Source of the DNA: Actinomycetota bacterium | GTDB lineage: Bacteria > Actinomycetota > Geothermincolia > Fen-727 > JAQURN01 | Length of the DNA stretch: 14,428 nucleotides | Direction: 5' to 3' | NCBI GenBank assembly: GCA_028715585.1 | Contig: JAQURN010000020.1 | Location: 1 to 14,428, forward strand | Shown: positions 1 through 7,216 of the stretch, in pieces | Position numbering within the stretch: the stretch's first letter is position 1 | How the letters are laid out: every line of letters starts with the position of its first letter | Made by a program: the position numbers and the translations under genes | The notes under the pieces: model-generated | Databases searched by the model: none | Told to the model about the DNA's origin: nothing | What the model saw: the letters and a program-made list of their open reading frames with translations, nothing else

Positions 1-933
1 GGGCGGGGGCCGGTCGCGACTCTTCTGTTTCAACGCGGAACGGGAAAAACAGGAGATGCCATTATCGCCGGTTCTGTATCTGGGAAGATAAGGGCGATGT
101 TTGATGAATGGGGAAAGAGCGCCAAGGAGGCAAAACCTTCGCAGCCAGTTGAGGTTATTGGGCTTTCCGGGGTACCGATGGCGGGAGACAAGTTCTGGGT
201 TGTGCAAGAGGAAAAGCTTGCCAGGCAGGTTGCCGAGAGGCAACTAGATAACTTGAGGGCAAAGGAACGTGGAGGGGTTCGGAAGATTTCTATTGAAGAC
301 CTCGAGAAAGAACTAAAAGGAGGAAAAAAACAACTCGCACTCATCGTGAAAGCAGACACCCAGGGGTCACTGGAAGCGATTCTCCAGTCCCTTCAGAAAC
401 TCAATCGAGAAGAAGTAGAAGTGAGTGTTATCCATAGCGGAGTTGGGGGGATAACTGAAACGGATGTCATGCTGGCAGCAGCCGGAAGCAGTTTGATTGT
501 TGGTTTCAACGTTAAGCCTGACAGCAAGGCGCGCCGGGCAGCGGAAGAGCAGAACGTAGAATTGAGAACCTACAGTGTGATATACGAGCTTACCGAGGAT
601 ATGGAAAAAGCCCTTCGTGGGATGCTACCGCCAACCTACGAAGAAGAAATTATCGGCGTAGCCGAAGTGAGGCAGACCTTCAAAGTGCCTCAGGTTGGAG
701 TCGTAGCTGGCGTGTATGTCACAGAGGGGGAAGTAGGGCGAAACTCGAGGATTAGGGTGGTAAGAGACGGAACAGTGGTCTATGAAAGCAAGGTATCCTC
801 ACTCCGCCGGTTTAAGGATGATGTAAAAAGCGTTTCCCAAGGATTTGAATGTGGTGTGGGAATTGAGGGCTTCCAGGACTTAAAAGTGGGGGATATCTTG
901 GAATTCATAAACTTGAAAGAAATCCCTGCTTGA
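1..933 (+). CDS. infB: Translation initiation factor IF-2, C-terminal 310 residues (5' end outside window)
   Basis: The reading frame is open from base 1, so the gene starts upstream of the window. IF2 is the GTPase that places initiator fMet-tRNA on the 30S subunit and promotes 50S joining. The visible part begins in the beta-barrel domain that follows the GTPase domain (GRGPVATLLFQRGT, residues 1-14 here). It continues through a charged helix and the IF2 domain III core (KADTQGSLEAI, about residues 115-125; SGVGGITETDV, about 138-148). It ends with the C-terminal fMet-tRNA-binding barrel (GVYVTEGEVGRNSRIRV; VGIEGFQDLKVGDILE). The G domain with its P-loop is not in the window. The stop is followed after 29 nt by the DUF503 gene and then rbfA, the usual order downstream of nusA-infB in many bacteria. 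The identification is very secure. Confidence 0.97.
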   Translation, partial: GRGPVATLLFQRGTGKTGDAIIAGSVSGKIRAMFDEWGKSAKEAKPSQPVEVIGLSGVPMAGDKFWVVQEEKLARQVAERQLDNLRAKERGGVRKISIEDLEKELKGGKKQLALIVKADTQGSLEAILQSLQKLNREEVEVSVIHSGVGGITETDVMLAAAGSSLIVGFNVKPDSKARRAAEEQNVELRTYSVIYELTEDMEKALRGMLPPTYEEEIIGVAEVRQTFKVPQVGVVAGVYVTEGEVGRNSRIRVVRDGTVVYESKVSSLRRFKDDVKSVSQGFECGVGIEGFQDLKVGDILEFINLKEIPA

Positions 934-962
934 ATTGGTCGGTTGCCCTAACACATTAGAAG

Positions 963-1268
963 ATGAAGTTTTTCATTGGCGTTGCAATATATTATCTCGA
1001 CCTCAAAAATTGTTTTTCTCTGAAGGATAAGAGAAAAGTAGTAAAGAGCCTTATTGATAAAATTGGAAAAAACAACCATATGAGTATTGCTGAGGTTGGT
1101 AACAACGACTACTGGAAGAGTGCTATGGTGGGAGTAACCTGTGTTTCTTCGTCTGAAAAGGGAGCGGATGATTTGATAACAAGGGCAAGCCGTATTATCG
1201 AATCTGCTGGGATAGAGATAATAAGTGAAGAACGAAACGTGGTTTCTCCTTGGGACCTCGAAGGTTAG
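963..1268 (+). CDS. DUF503 / YlxP-like small protein
   Basis: This 101-residue protein lies between infB and rbfA, exactly where DUF503 (YlxP) genes sit in many Gram-positive bacteria. Family hallmarks are visible: an N-terminal beta strand, then the SLKDKRKVVKSL segment (about residues 19-30), then the SIAEVGNNDYWKSAMVGVTCVSS stretch, and a helix followed by a final strand (EIISEERNVV). The biochemical role of the family is not established. Its position suggests a link to ribosome assembly or translation. The start at ATG 963 has only a weak Shine-Dalgarno-like stretch (TTAGAAG) that almost touches the start codon, so it may depend on reinitiation after infB 29 nt upstream. The gene reads as more AT-rich than its neighbours. 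It is at the long end for the family because of a short C-terminal tail (PWDLEG). The family call is secure; the function is unknown. Confidence 0.88.
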   Translation: MKFFIGVAIYYLDLKNCFSLKDKRKVVKSLIDKIGKNNHMSIAEVGNNDYWKSAMVGVTCVSSSEKGADDLITRASRIIESAGIEIISEERNVVSPWDLEG

Positions 1269-1274
1269 CCTGCG

Positions 1275-1631
1275 ATGTCGAGAAAGACAAAAAGGCTTGA
1301 AGAAACAATAAAAGAGAAGCTTGCGATATTGATTGAACAACAGGTAAAGGACCCCAGGATTGATTTCGTGACCATCACTGATGTGGAAGTTGCGTCAGAT
1401 CTCAGGCACGCGAACATTTACATCAGCGTGATGGGTGAAGAGGATAAGGTAAGGGAAGCACTGGCGGGCTTGGAGAGCGCAAAAGGTTTTCTAAAGAGGC
1501 ATCTTGGTAAAGAGCTTCGTGTTAAGTATCTACCCGAGCTGAGCTTCAAATATGAGCAAACTGCGCGGGAGGCGTTGAGACTCCAGGAAATAATGAAGAA
1601 TGTTGATGGATTAGAAAGAGAGGATTGTTGA
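1275..1631 (+). CDS. rbfA: 30S ribosome-binding factor RbfA
   Basis: RbfA binds the free 30S subunit and assists late maturation of the 5' end of 16S rRNA; it is also a cold-shock factor. The 118-residue product shows the full single KH-like domain. It has an N-terminal basic segment with the first helix (MSRKTKRLEETIKEKLAILI), then QQVKDPRIDFVTITDVEVASD (residues 22-42) and the HANIYISV strand. These are followed by the LESAKGFLKRHLGKELRVKYLPEL region (about 66-89), which is the family signature. The length is typical. It starts 6 nt after the DUF503 stop, with GAAGG at 1260-1264 as a plausible ribosome-binding site. The 3' end abuts the nrnA start, so the genes are probably co-transcribed and coupled. 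Confidence 0.96.
   Translation: MSRKTKRLEETIKEKLAILIEQQVKDPRIDFVTITDVEVASDLRHANIYISVMGEEDKVREALAGLESAKGFLKRHLGKELRVKYLPELSFKYEQTAREALRLQEIMKNVDGLEREDC
1618..1624 (+). promoter_or_regulatory. Ribosome-binding site that decides the nrnA start
   Basis: GAGAGGA lies in the last codons of rbfA. Three in-frame TTG codons follow, at 1625, 1628 and 1634, leaving spacings of 0, 3 and 9 nt. Only 1634 has normal spacing, so it is the preferred start. TTG 1628 would give a 4-nt TTGA overlap with the rbfA stop and cannot be excluded. Confidence 0.5.
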
Positions 1632-1633
1632 GT

Positions 1634-2614
1634 TTGGACGAAGAGGAGGTATCTAAAGCTTCTCGTTTGATAAAAGACGCAAAGTCCGCCGCGATTTTTA
1701 CCCACGAGTTTCCCGATGGGGATGCCATTGGTTCGGCATTGGGATTGGGCTTGATGCTCGAGGGCGCTGGAAAGAAAGTGAGCTTGAGTTGGCCGGAGCC
1801 GCTCCGTATCCCTGAGAAATACAACTTTCTTCACGGCAGACATCTTCTTGTTTCTCCAAATGGGGTCGCGGGAACCGATGTTGTGATAACAGTCGACTGC
1901 GCCAACCTCGGGCGCCTCAGCAAGCTAGAGCCTATTGCAACTGACTCCCCGAAGATTGTCAATATCGATCATCACATTGATAACACTCTCTTTGGCTTCT
2001 TCAATCTTGTTGATCCTGCTGCCTCAGCTACTGCTGAGATTATCTTCTCGAACCACAAAAGCCTGGGACTAGAGGTCTCGAGGGAGTCGGCGGTATGCCT
2101 TTACTGTGCGATAGCAACTGACACTGGCAGGTTCTCCTATAGCAATGTATCGGCTACTACTTTGAGAATAGCGGCGGAGCTGGTGGATCTGGGCGTGAGC
2201 CCCAATGAGGTGTACGAAAATGTTTATCAAAACAACAGTCTTGAGTATTTAAAGCTCATGGGAATAATGCTCAATCACGCAAGCGTGGATTATGAAAGGG
2301 AGCTCGTCTTTTCCTGGATAAGCCAGGAAGACCTTGCCGCCTCGAGGGTTCAGATGGATGAAACCGAAGAGTTGATAGATAGCCTAAGAAGCGTAAGGGG
2401 GTCCCGAATAATTGCTCTTTTCAAAGAGAAGGAAGACGGAACCATTAGGGTAAGCCTCCGCTCGAAAAAAGGTGAGGACGTAGGGAGAGTGGCTCGTGCT
2501 CTTGGAGGAGGTGGACACCCGGCAGCGTCAGGTTACACCTCGAGTAAGGCAACTTTCCCAGAGGCTCTCGCTGAACTCAAAGATGAAATCGAGAGAATAT
2601 GGAAGGAATCCTGA
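1634..2614 (+). CDS. nrnA: DHH-family nanoRNase / pAp phosphatase (NrnA-like)
   Basis: NrnA-type enzymes degrade 2-5 nt oligoribonucleotides left by mRNA decay and dephosphorylate 3'-phosphoadenosine 5'-phosphate, using two Mn ions. All DHH motifs are present (numbered from TTG 1634): HEFPDGDAIGS with His24, Asp28 and Asp30; Asp88 in TVDCANLG; the IDHH signature Asp112-His113-His114; and ATDTGRF with Asp163. The C-terminal DHHA1 substrate domain carries GGGGHPAASG at about residues 291-300. The length of about 326 residues is normal. The gene follows rbfA directly and overlaps truB by 16 nt. This neighbourhood (rbfA-nrnA-truB) is common in Gram-positive bacteria. There is no ATG near the N terminus, so a TTG start is required; the exact one of three TTG codons is uncertain by at most nine bases. 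The family call is secure; the substrate preference is inferred. Confidence 0.94.
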   Translation: MDEEEVSKASRLIKDAKSAAIFTHEFPDGDAIGSALGLGLMLEGAGKKVSLSWPEPLRIPEKYNFLHGRHLLVSPNGVAGTDVVITVDCANLGRLSKLEPIATDSPKIVNIDHHIDNTLFGFFNLVDPAASATAEIIFSNHKSLGLEVSRESAVCLYCAIATDTGRFSYSNVSATTLRIAAELVDLGVSPNEVYENVYQNNSLEYLKLMGIMLNHASVDYERELVFSWISQEDLAASRVQMDETEELIDSLRSVRGSRIIALFKEKEDGTIRVSLRSKKGEDVGRVARALGGGGHPAASGYTSSKATFPEALAELKDEIERIWKES

Positions 2615-3552
2615 TAGTTGACAAGCCAGCTGGCCGAACATCAAGAGAAATAACCCAACTCGTGAAACAAATCACTTCCTCCGTGAAAGCTGGTCACATT
2701 GGGACACTTGATCCGATTGCTACGGGTGTGCTCCCAATATCTCTCGGGAGGGCAACGCTTCTCGCGGATTATCTCGTGAAAGAGCAGAAAATCTACCTGG
2801 CTAGAGCTGCTCTGGGCATAGAGACGGATACCTACGACGTCGAGGGGAAGATTATTTTCAAGAAGGATTTTGAAAGTAGGTGGATTAAGGAAATAGAATC
2901 ATGCCTTGATAACCTCCGTGGAAGGATTGAGCAAACTCCACCTCCGTTCTCGGCTATAAAGGTTAGAGGCAGGCACCTCTATGATTTCGCGAGAAGAGGA
3001 GAGAAAGTTGAGGCAGAAAGGCGCTGGGTAGAGGTAAGCGAGCTCAGTCTGCTCAACTGGGAGAAAGACGATAAAGGCACTTTTATTGAACTCAGGATTG
3101 TTTGTTCAGCAGGCACTTATGTGAGGTCTTTGATTCATGACCTTGGGAAATTGCTTGGATCTGGCGCTTGTGTAACCAAGCTCAGGAGGCTCAAATCTGG
3201 CAACTTCGATATCAGTAGCGCCGTGCGAATTTCCGAGGTGCTTGAAAGCGCAAAGTCAGGGAGTCTAGGTGGCTTGATAAAAAGCATGGAAGACGCGACA
3301 TCGCACATTCCTTCGATCCGAGTGGGGGGTAGCACTGCCATAGGGGTGCGAATGGGCAAACCGCTTACGCGCGAAGTCGCGGAAATTAAAAAAGTTTCGA
3401 ATGAAAGGCTATTTCGAGTTCTGGGTGATAATGGTGAACTTCTTGCTTTTTACACCCCCGCTCTGAATGAGGAAGAAAATCAAGTGGTTGCAAGGGCTCG
3501 GAGAGTGATAAGACCATATCCTGATGTAGGCGAAAAAAATGCGAATAATTAA
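2599..3552 (+). CDS. truB: tRNA pseudouridine(55) synthase TruB
   Basis: TruB converts U55 in the T-psi-C loop of tRNAs to pseudouridine. The 317-residue product opens with the family start GILIVDKPAGRTS (residues 3-15). It contains the catalytic motif GHIGTLDPIATGVLP (32-46), with Asp38 as the nucleophile. Further hallmarks are TPPPFSAIKVRGRHLYDFARRG (split by tyrosine and basic residues that contact tRNA) and the GTYVRSLIHDLG motif. A C-terminal PUA-like segment follows (about 230-305). ATG 2599 lies inside the end of nrnA (16-nt overlap), preceded by GAGAG at 2591-2595, so translation is probably coupled. The 3' end in turn overlaps ribF. Neighbours all act in translation or RNA metabolism. 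Confidence 0.96.
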   Translation: MEGILIVDKPAGRTSREITQLVKQITSSVKAGHIGTLDPIATGVLPISLGRATLLADYLVKEQKIYLARAALGIETDTYDVEGKIIFKKDFESRWIKEIESCLDNLRGRIEQTPPPFSAIKVRGRHLYDFARRGEKVEAERRWVEVSELSLLNWEKDDKGTFIELRIVCSAGTYVRSLIHDLGKLLGSGACVTKLRRLKSGNFDISSAVRISEVLESAKSGSLGGLIKSMEDATSHIPSIRVGGSTAIGVRMGKPLTREVAEIKKVSNERLFRVLGDNGELLAFYTPALNEEENQVVARARRVIRPYPDVGEKNANN

Positions 3553-4522
3553 ACGCACGTCCGACTTCCAAGAGCGAAACAAGGGGTCGGTTATTACCAT
3601 TGGCGTGTTCGACGGAATACACCTTGGCCACCAGAGAATAATAGAAGAGTGCGTACGCACCGCGCGCTTTTTTTCGGTTCCTTCGGTATTGCTTACATTC
3701 TCACGAAATCCGAGGGAAATAACATGCGGAGAGTCACCCTGCGTGATTACCGATTACAAAAAAAAGATGGCAATTACCGAGAGCATGGGTGTCGATTATG
3801 TTATCTCTATCGACTTCGACCCTTCTTTTGCATCCATGGAAGCTAAACAGTTCGTCTCGGAAATTCTCTGCGAGCATTTGAGTGCGCGCTGCGTATGCGT
3901 AGGGGAGAATTTCCATTTCGGCCATGGAGGAATGGGAGATGTTGATCTTTTGACAAAGCTGGGGAAAGAGGGAGGTTTTCAAGTAAAGGTCATTCCTCTT
4001 CTGTTTATAGGAGGACACCAGGTCTCTAGCACTCTCATAAGAAGACTCATCTCCGAAGGTGAAATGGACATGGTATCGAGATGCCTCGGAAGACCATATT
4101 CTGTTTGCGGCAAAGTCATTTATGGCCATGGGCGCGGAAAGTCTTTGGGGTTTCCCACCGCAAATCTTGAATTGGCGGATGATTATTGCTTGCCTCCGGA
4201 TGGTGTTTACGCAGGAAAGGTCAGCATCGGCGGGGGTTTGGAGGATAATGAAACATCCTCAGAGAAGAAAGTATGCGCCATAAACATAGGGGACAATCCA
4301 ACTTTTGGAGATGCCAAACTCGAGATTGAAGTGTATATCGTTGATTTCTCGAGGGATTTATATGGTCAGTTTCTCGAGCTTGAATTTATTCATAGATTGA
4401 GGAACGAGGTGCGTTTCGGGAGCAGAGAAGAACTGATAGAGCAGATGCGCATGGATGTGAGCCAGATTGAGAAACTGCTACTGAAAGAAAATCAAGAAGC
4501 CGGGCTTTGTGATGGCCAGTAA
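3539..4522 (+). CDS. ribF: Bifunctional riboflavin kinase / FMN adenylyltransferase RibF
   Basis: RibF phosphorylates riboflavin to FMN and then adenylates it to FAD in the cytosol. The N-terminal nucleotidyltransferase half has the motif GVFDGIHLGHQ (residues 22-32), the GENFHFGHGG segment (122-131) and SSTLIRRLISEG (163-174). The C-terminal flavokinase half has GKVIYGHGRGKSLGFPTANL (191-210), the GVYAGKV strand, IGDNPTFG (250-257) and EVYIVDF, with the conserved acidic residue. At 327 residues it is slightly long. About ten extra residues, rich in Gly, Glu and Ser (231-244), sit in a loop between two flavokinase strands. It overlaps truB by 14 nt and closes the tight infB-ribF block; a 55-nt gap then precedes rpsO. 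truB-ribF-rpsO is a widely conserved order. Confidence 0.97.
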   Translation: MRIIKRTSDFQERNKGSVITIGVFDGIHLGHQRIIEECVRTARFFSVPSVLLTFSRNPREITCGESPCVITDYKKKMAITESMGVDYVISIDFDPSFASMEAKQFVSEILCEHLSARCVCVGENFHFGHGGMGDVDLLTKLGKEGGFQVKVIPLLFIGGHQVSSTLIRRLISEGEMDMVSRCLGRPYSVCGKVIYGHGRGKSLGFPTANLELADDYCLPPDGVYAGKVSIGGGLEDNETSSEKKVCAINIGDNPTFGDAKLEIEVYIVDFSRDLYGQFLELEFIHRLRNEVRFGSREELIEQMRMDVSQIEKLLLKENQEAGLCDGQ

Positions 4523-4529
4523 ATCTATG

Positions 4530-4538
4530 TGGTATGAT
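4530..4538 (+). promoter_or_regulatory. Candidate extended -10 promoter for rpsO-pnp
   Basis: TGGTATGAT matches the extended -10 pattern TGn plus TATAAT with one mismatch in the hexamer. It lies in the 55-nt ribF-rpsO gap. The best upstream -35-like hexamer (TTGTGA, 4507-4512) is 20 bp away, which is too far, but extended -10 promoters tolerate a poor -35. Initiation near 4545 would leave a leader of about 33 nt. rpsO often has its own promoter in other bacteria. Confidence 0.35.
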
Positions 4539-4577
4539 TTTTCGAGTTTTGAGATGGAATCTACGTGAGGAAGTGAA

Positions 4578-4841
4578 ATGGACCAAAATGAGAAAAAAGC
4601 AATCATAGATCAGTTCAAAAGGGGCGAGAAAGATACGGGCTCCCCAGAGGTACAGATAGCTCTTCTTACCAGGGAAATAAACGATCTGACCAATCATTTC
4701 AAGGTGCACAAGAAAGATTATCATTCCAGAAGGGGCCTTCTGATGAAGGTTGGGCGCAGAAGGCGTCTCCTCAACTATTTGAAAAAGGAGGACGCCGTAA
4801 GGTATCGCGAGGTAGTGAAGAAGCTTGGTTTGCGACGATGA
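4578..4841 (+). CDS. rpsO: 30S ribosomal protein S15
   Basis: S15 is a primary 16S rRNA-binding protein of the 30S platform and forms a bridge to the 50S subunit. The 87-residue product has the normal length. Its signature residues are GEKDTGSPEVQIALLT (residues 16-31), HKKDYHSRRGLLMKVGRRRRLL (split by the conserved His-Ser-Arg-Arg core, about 44-65), and the closing YLKKEDAVRYREVVKKLGLR helix. ATG 4578 is preceded by GAGGAAG, a good ribosome-binding site. The gene is followed 62 nt later by pnp, the classic rpsO-pnp pair. S15 commonly represses its own synthesis through its mRNA leader; I do not see a convincing pseudoknot in the short leader here. Confidence 0.98.
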   Translation: MDQNEKKAIIDQFKRGEKDTGSPEVQIALLTREINDLTNHFKVHKKDYHSRRGLLMKVGRRRRLLNYLKKEDAVRYREVVKKLGLRR

Positions 4842-4903
4842 GCAACTTGGGCGTGGATTACGTCTATTTGGAAAATCAATAATGGTTAGGAGGATTTTTT
4901 ATT

Positions 4904-7198
4904 ATGGGTTCAAAAAAACTTAAAATCGATTTTTTCGACAGAAGTATAGAAATTGAGATTGGAAAAGTTGCCAAGCAGGCAGATGGAGCCGCGCTGGTTA
5001 CCTGTGGGGGCACTGCTATCCTTGCAACTGTCGTTGCCAGCGAGGACGAGAAGAAAGCGGATTTCTTGCCCCTTACGGTGGATGTCGAGGAAAGACTGTA
5101 TGCCGCGGGGAAGATACCTGGAAGTTTTTTCAAGAGGGAGGGAAGGCCAACGGACACGGCTACTCTCACGGCGCGAATTATTGATCGGTCTATAAGACCG
5201 TGCTTTAGCAAGTATTACAGAAACGAAACCCAGGTTGTGGTTACCGTTCTCTCGGCTGACAAGTCAAACCCTCCCGATATGCTTGCCTTATTTGGAGTAT
5301 CCGCGGCGCTTGCGCTGTCGGGCATTCCCTGTGATGTGCCAATTGGCGGTGTAAGGGTAGGGCTTGCGGGAGAGAAGTGGGTAGTGAATCCGACTTTTGA
5401 GGAACAGTCCGCATCCCCTCTAAACTTGGTGATAGCCGGCAACAAAAGTTCCATCTTGATGGTCGAAGCAGGGGCGGATGAGGTGACGGAAGACATGATG
5501 ACCAAAGCCATAGCTGAGGGACAAAATGGGGTCAAGAAGCAGATTGAAATAGTAGAGACCTTGGTTAGAGAGTACAAGCAAGAAAATGGCGAAAAGTCAG
5601 CTGAACAGCTAATCGGCGAAGTAACTGATTTCGTTTGTCCAAGATACAAAAATGCTGCCCAAAAAATCTCTCTGGCATGCGAGGAAGGCGATTTGGAAAA
5701 AGCAGAAAAGGGAAAAGAGGATATAGAAAATGTAGTAAAAGAGGCATCCGCGTTTTTCCCGCCCTCGCTTAGAAAGTTGGTCAAGATTTGCTCATCTATG
5801 GAAAAATCGAGAAGCCTGAATGAAGCTCTGGAACCTCGAATAAAACCCCTGATAAAGCAGAGAATACAAGAGACATTACTCAAAACTTCTGCCGAGAATT
5901 TTTCTAAGAAAGAGAGATCTATTATTGTGAATGATTTGCTGGAAGGCATTGCTCAAGAGTTGATTGAGAGGTACCCAGCACTCGAAAAAGATGTCCGTGA
6001 GATATTGAGTGAAGCCAAGAAAGAGGCATTGAGGGAACAGATACTGAACAAAGGAATAAGGCCAGATGGTAGGAAGGCTTTCAATATAAGAAAGATTACC
6101 TGCGAGGTTGGTCTTCTTCCCAGAACACATGGGTCGGCTCTATTTTCTAGGGGCGAGACGCAGGTGCTTACGATTGCTACGCTTGGCTCATATGCCGAAA
6201 AGCAAATCTTGGACGATTTAGGAGTTGAAGAATATAAAAGGTTCCTCCACCATTACAATTTCCCTCCTTATTCTACCGGCGAAGCAAGCCCAATGCGTGG
6301 ACCAAAACGCAGAGAAATAGGCCATGGTGCCCTCGCGGAGAGAGCGCTTCTTCCGCTAATACCTGGCGAAGAGGATTTCCCTTATACCATAAGGTTGGTT
6401 TCTGAAGTACTCGAATCCAATGGATCTACTTCGATGGCGAGCGTTTGCGCGAGTAGCATGGCTCTCATGGATGCTGGCGTTCCACTCAAAAATGGGAAGC
6501 ACGTTGGAGGTATTGCCATGGGCCTCGTCATGGAAGGGGAGAATTATGTGATACTCAGCGATATAGAGGGCATGGAAGACGCGATAGGGGACATGGATTT
6601 CAAGGTAGCGGGGACCAAGGATGGGATAACGGCGCTTCAGATGGATGTGAAATGCCCCTGGCTTTCGGCAAAAATTATGGAGGAGGCTCTCCAACAAGCA
6701 AGTCAAGGAAGGCTTTTCATTATAAAAGCGATGTCGCAGGCTATCGAAGGTCCTCGGGCGGAAGTATCTCCAGGCGCGCCGGTGATACTCAATTTCGAGA
6801 TACCGGTTGACAAAATCGGAGACCTCATCGGTCCTGGAGGAAGAAACATAAAGGGTTTGATTGAGCGCTACGATGTTGAGATTGATGTCGAGAATGACGG
6901 AAGGGTATTCGTTTATGGCAAGGACAAAGATAAGGTAGATGCCGTGAAAAAGCAGATAGAGCTGTTGACAAAGAAACCAGAGGTTGGTGACACCTTTCTA
7001 GGGAAGGTAGTGAAGACCACGAACTTCGGCGCGTTTGTCGAAATTTTGCCTGGAAAGGATGGGCTTCTCCACATTTCCAAAATCTCCAAAGAGAGGATAG
7101 CTAGGGTTGAAGATGTCTTAAACGTCGGTGACGAAATACCAGTAGAAATAGAAGAAATAGATGATTTAGGGCGCATAAGTCTAAAAAGGACAAGTTAG
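4904..7198 (+). CDS. pnp: Polynucleotide phosphorylase (PNPase)
   Basis: PNPase is the trimeric 3'-5' exoribonuclease that degrades RNA phosphorolytically. Domain order in the 764-residue product: first RNase PH core (about 8-220, with FKREGRPTD and ARIIDRSIRP), an all-helical linker (about 240-380), the second and catalytic RNase PH core (about 383-620), a KH domain with IGPGGRNIK (642-650), and an S1 domain (about 694-762, with NFGAFVEILPGKDGLLHIS). The catalytic residues in DAIGDMDFK are Asp559, Asp565 and Lys567, matching E. coli Asp486/Asp492/Lys494. Phosphate-binding SNGSTSMAS is at 505-513. ATG 4904 has a strong ribosome-binding site (TTAGGAGGA, 4886-4894). The protein is about 50 residues longer than E. 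coli PNPase, and the extra length lies in the helical linker. The identity is certain. Confidence 0.98.
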   Translation: MGSKKLKIDFFDRSIEIEIGKVAKQADGAALVTCGGTAILATVVASEDEKKADFLPLTVDVEERLYAAGKIPGSFFKREGRPTDTATLTARIIDRSIRPCFSKYYRNETQVVVTVLSADKSNPPDMLALFGVSAALALSGIPCDVPIGGVRVGLAGEKWVVNPTFEEQSASPLNLVIAGNKSSILMVEAGADEVTEDMMTKAIAEGQNGVKKQIEIVETLVREYKQENGEKSAEQLIGEVTDFVCPRYKNAAQKISLACEEGDLEKAEKGKEDIENVVKEASAFFPPSLRKLVKICSSMEKSRSLNEALEPRIKPLIKQRIQETLLKTSAENFSKKERSIIVNDLLEGIAQELIERYPALEKDVREILSEAKKEALREQILNKGIRPDGRKAFNIRKITCEVGLLPRTHGSALFSRGETQVLTIATLGSYAEKQILDDLGVEEYKRFLHHYNFPPYSTGEASPMRGPKRREIGHGALAERALLPLIPGEEDFPYTIRLVSEVLESNGSTSMASVCASSMALMDAGVPLKNGKHVGGIAMGLVMEGENYVILSDIEGMEDAIGDMDFKVAGTKDGITALQMDVKCPWLSAKIMEEALQQASQGRLFIIKAMSQAIEGPRAEVSPGAPVILNFEIPVDKIGDLIGPGGRNIKGLIERYDVEIDVENDGRVFVYGKDKDKVDAVKKQIELLTKKPEVGDTFLGKVVKTTNFGAFVEILPGKDGLLHISKISKERIARVEDVLNVGDEIPVEIEEIDDLGRISLKRTS

Positions 7199-7216
7199 CC
7201 TAGAAATTTTCTCTAA

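Noticed and set aside
5215..5949. Long open frame of 244 codons on the minus strand opposite pnp
   Set aside because: It is Ser/Phe/Leu-rich with no recognisable domain, as expected for the antisense of a Lys/Glu-rich helical region, and it lies fully inside a certain gene.
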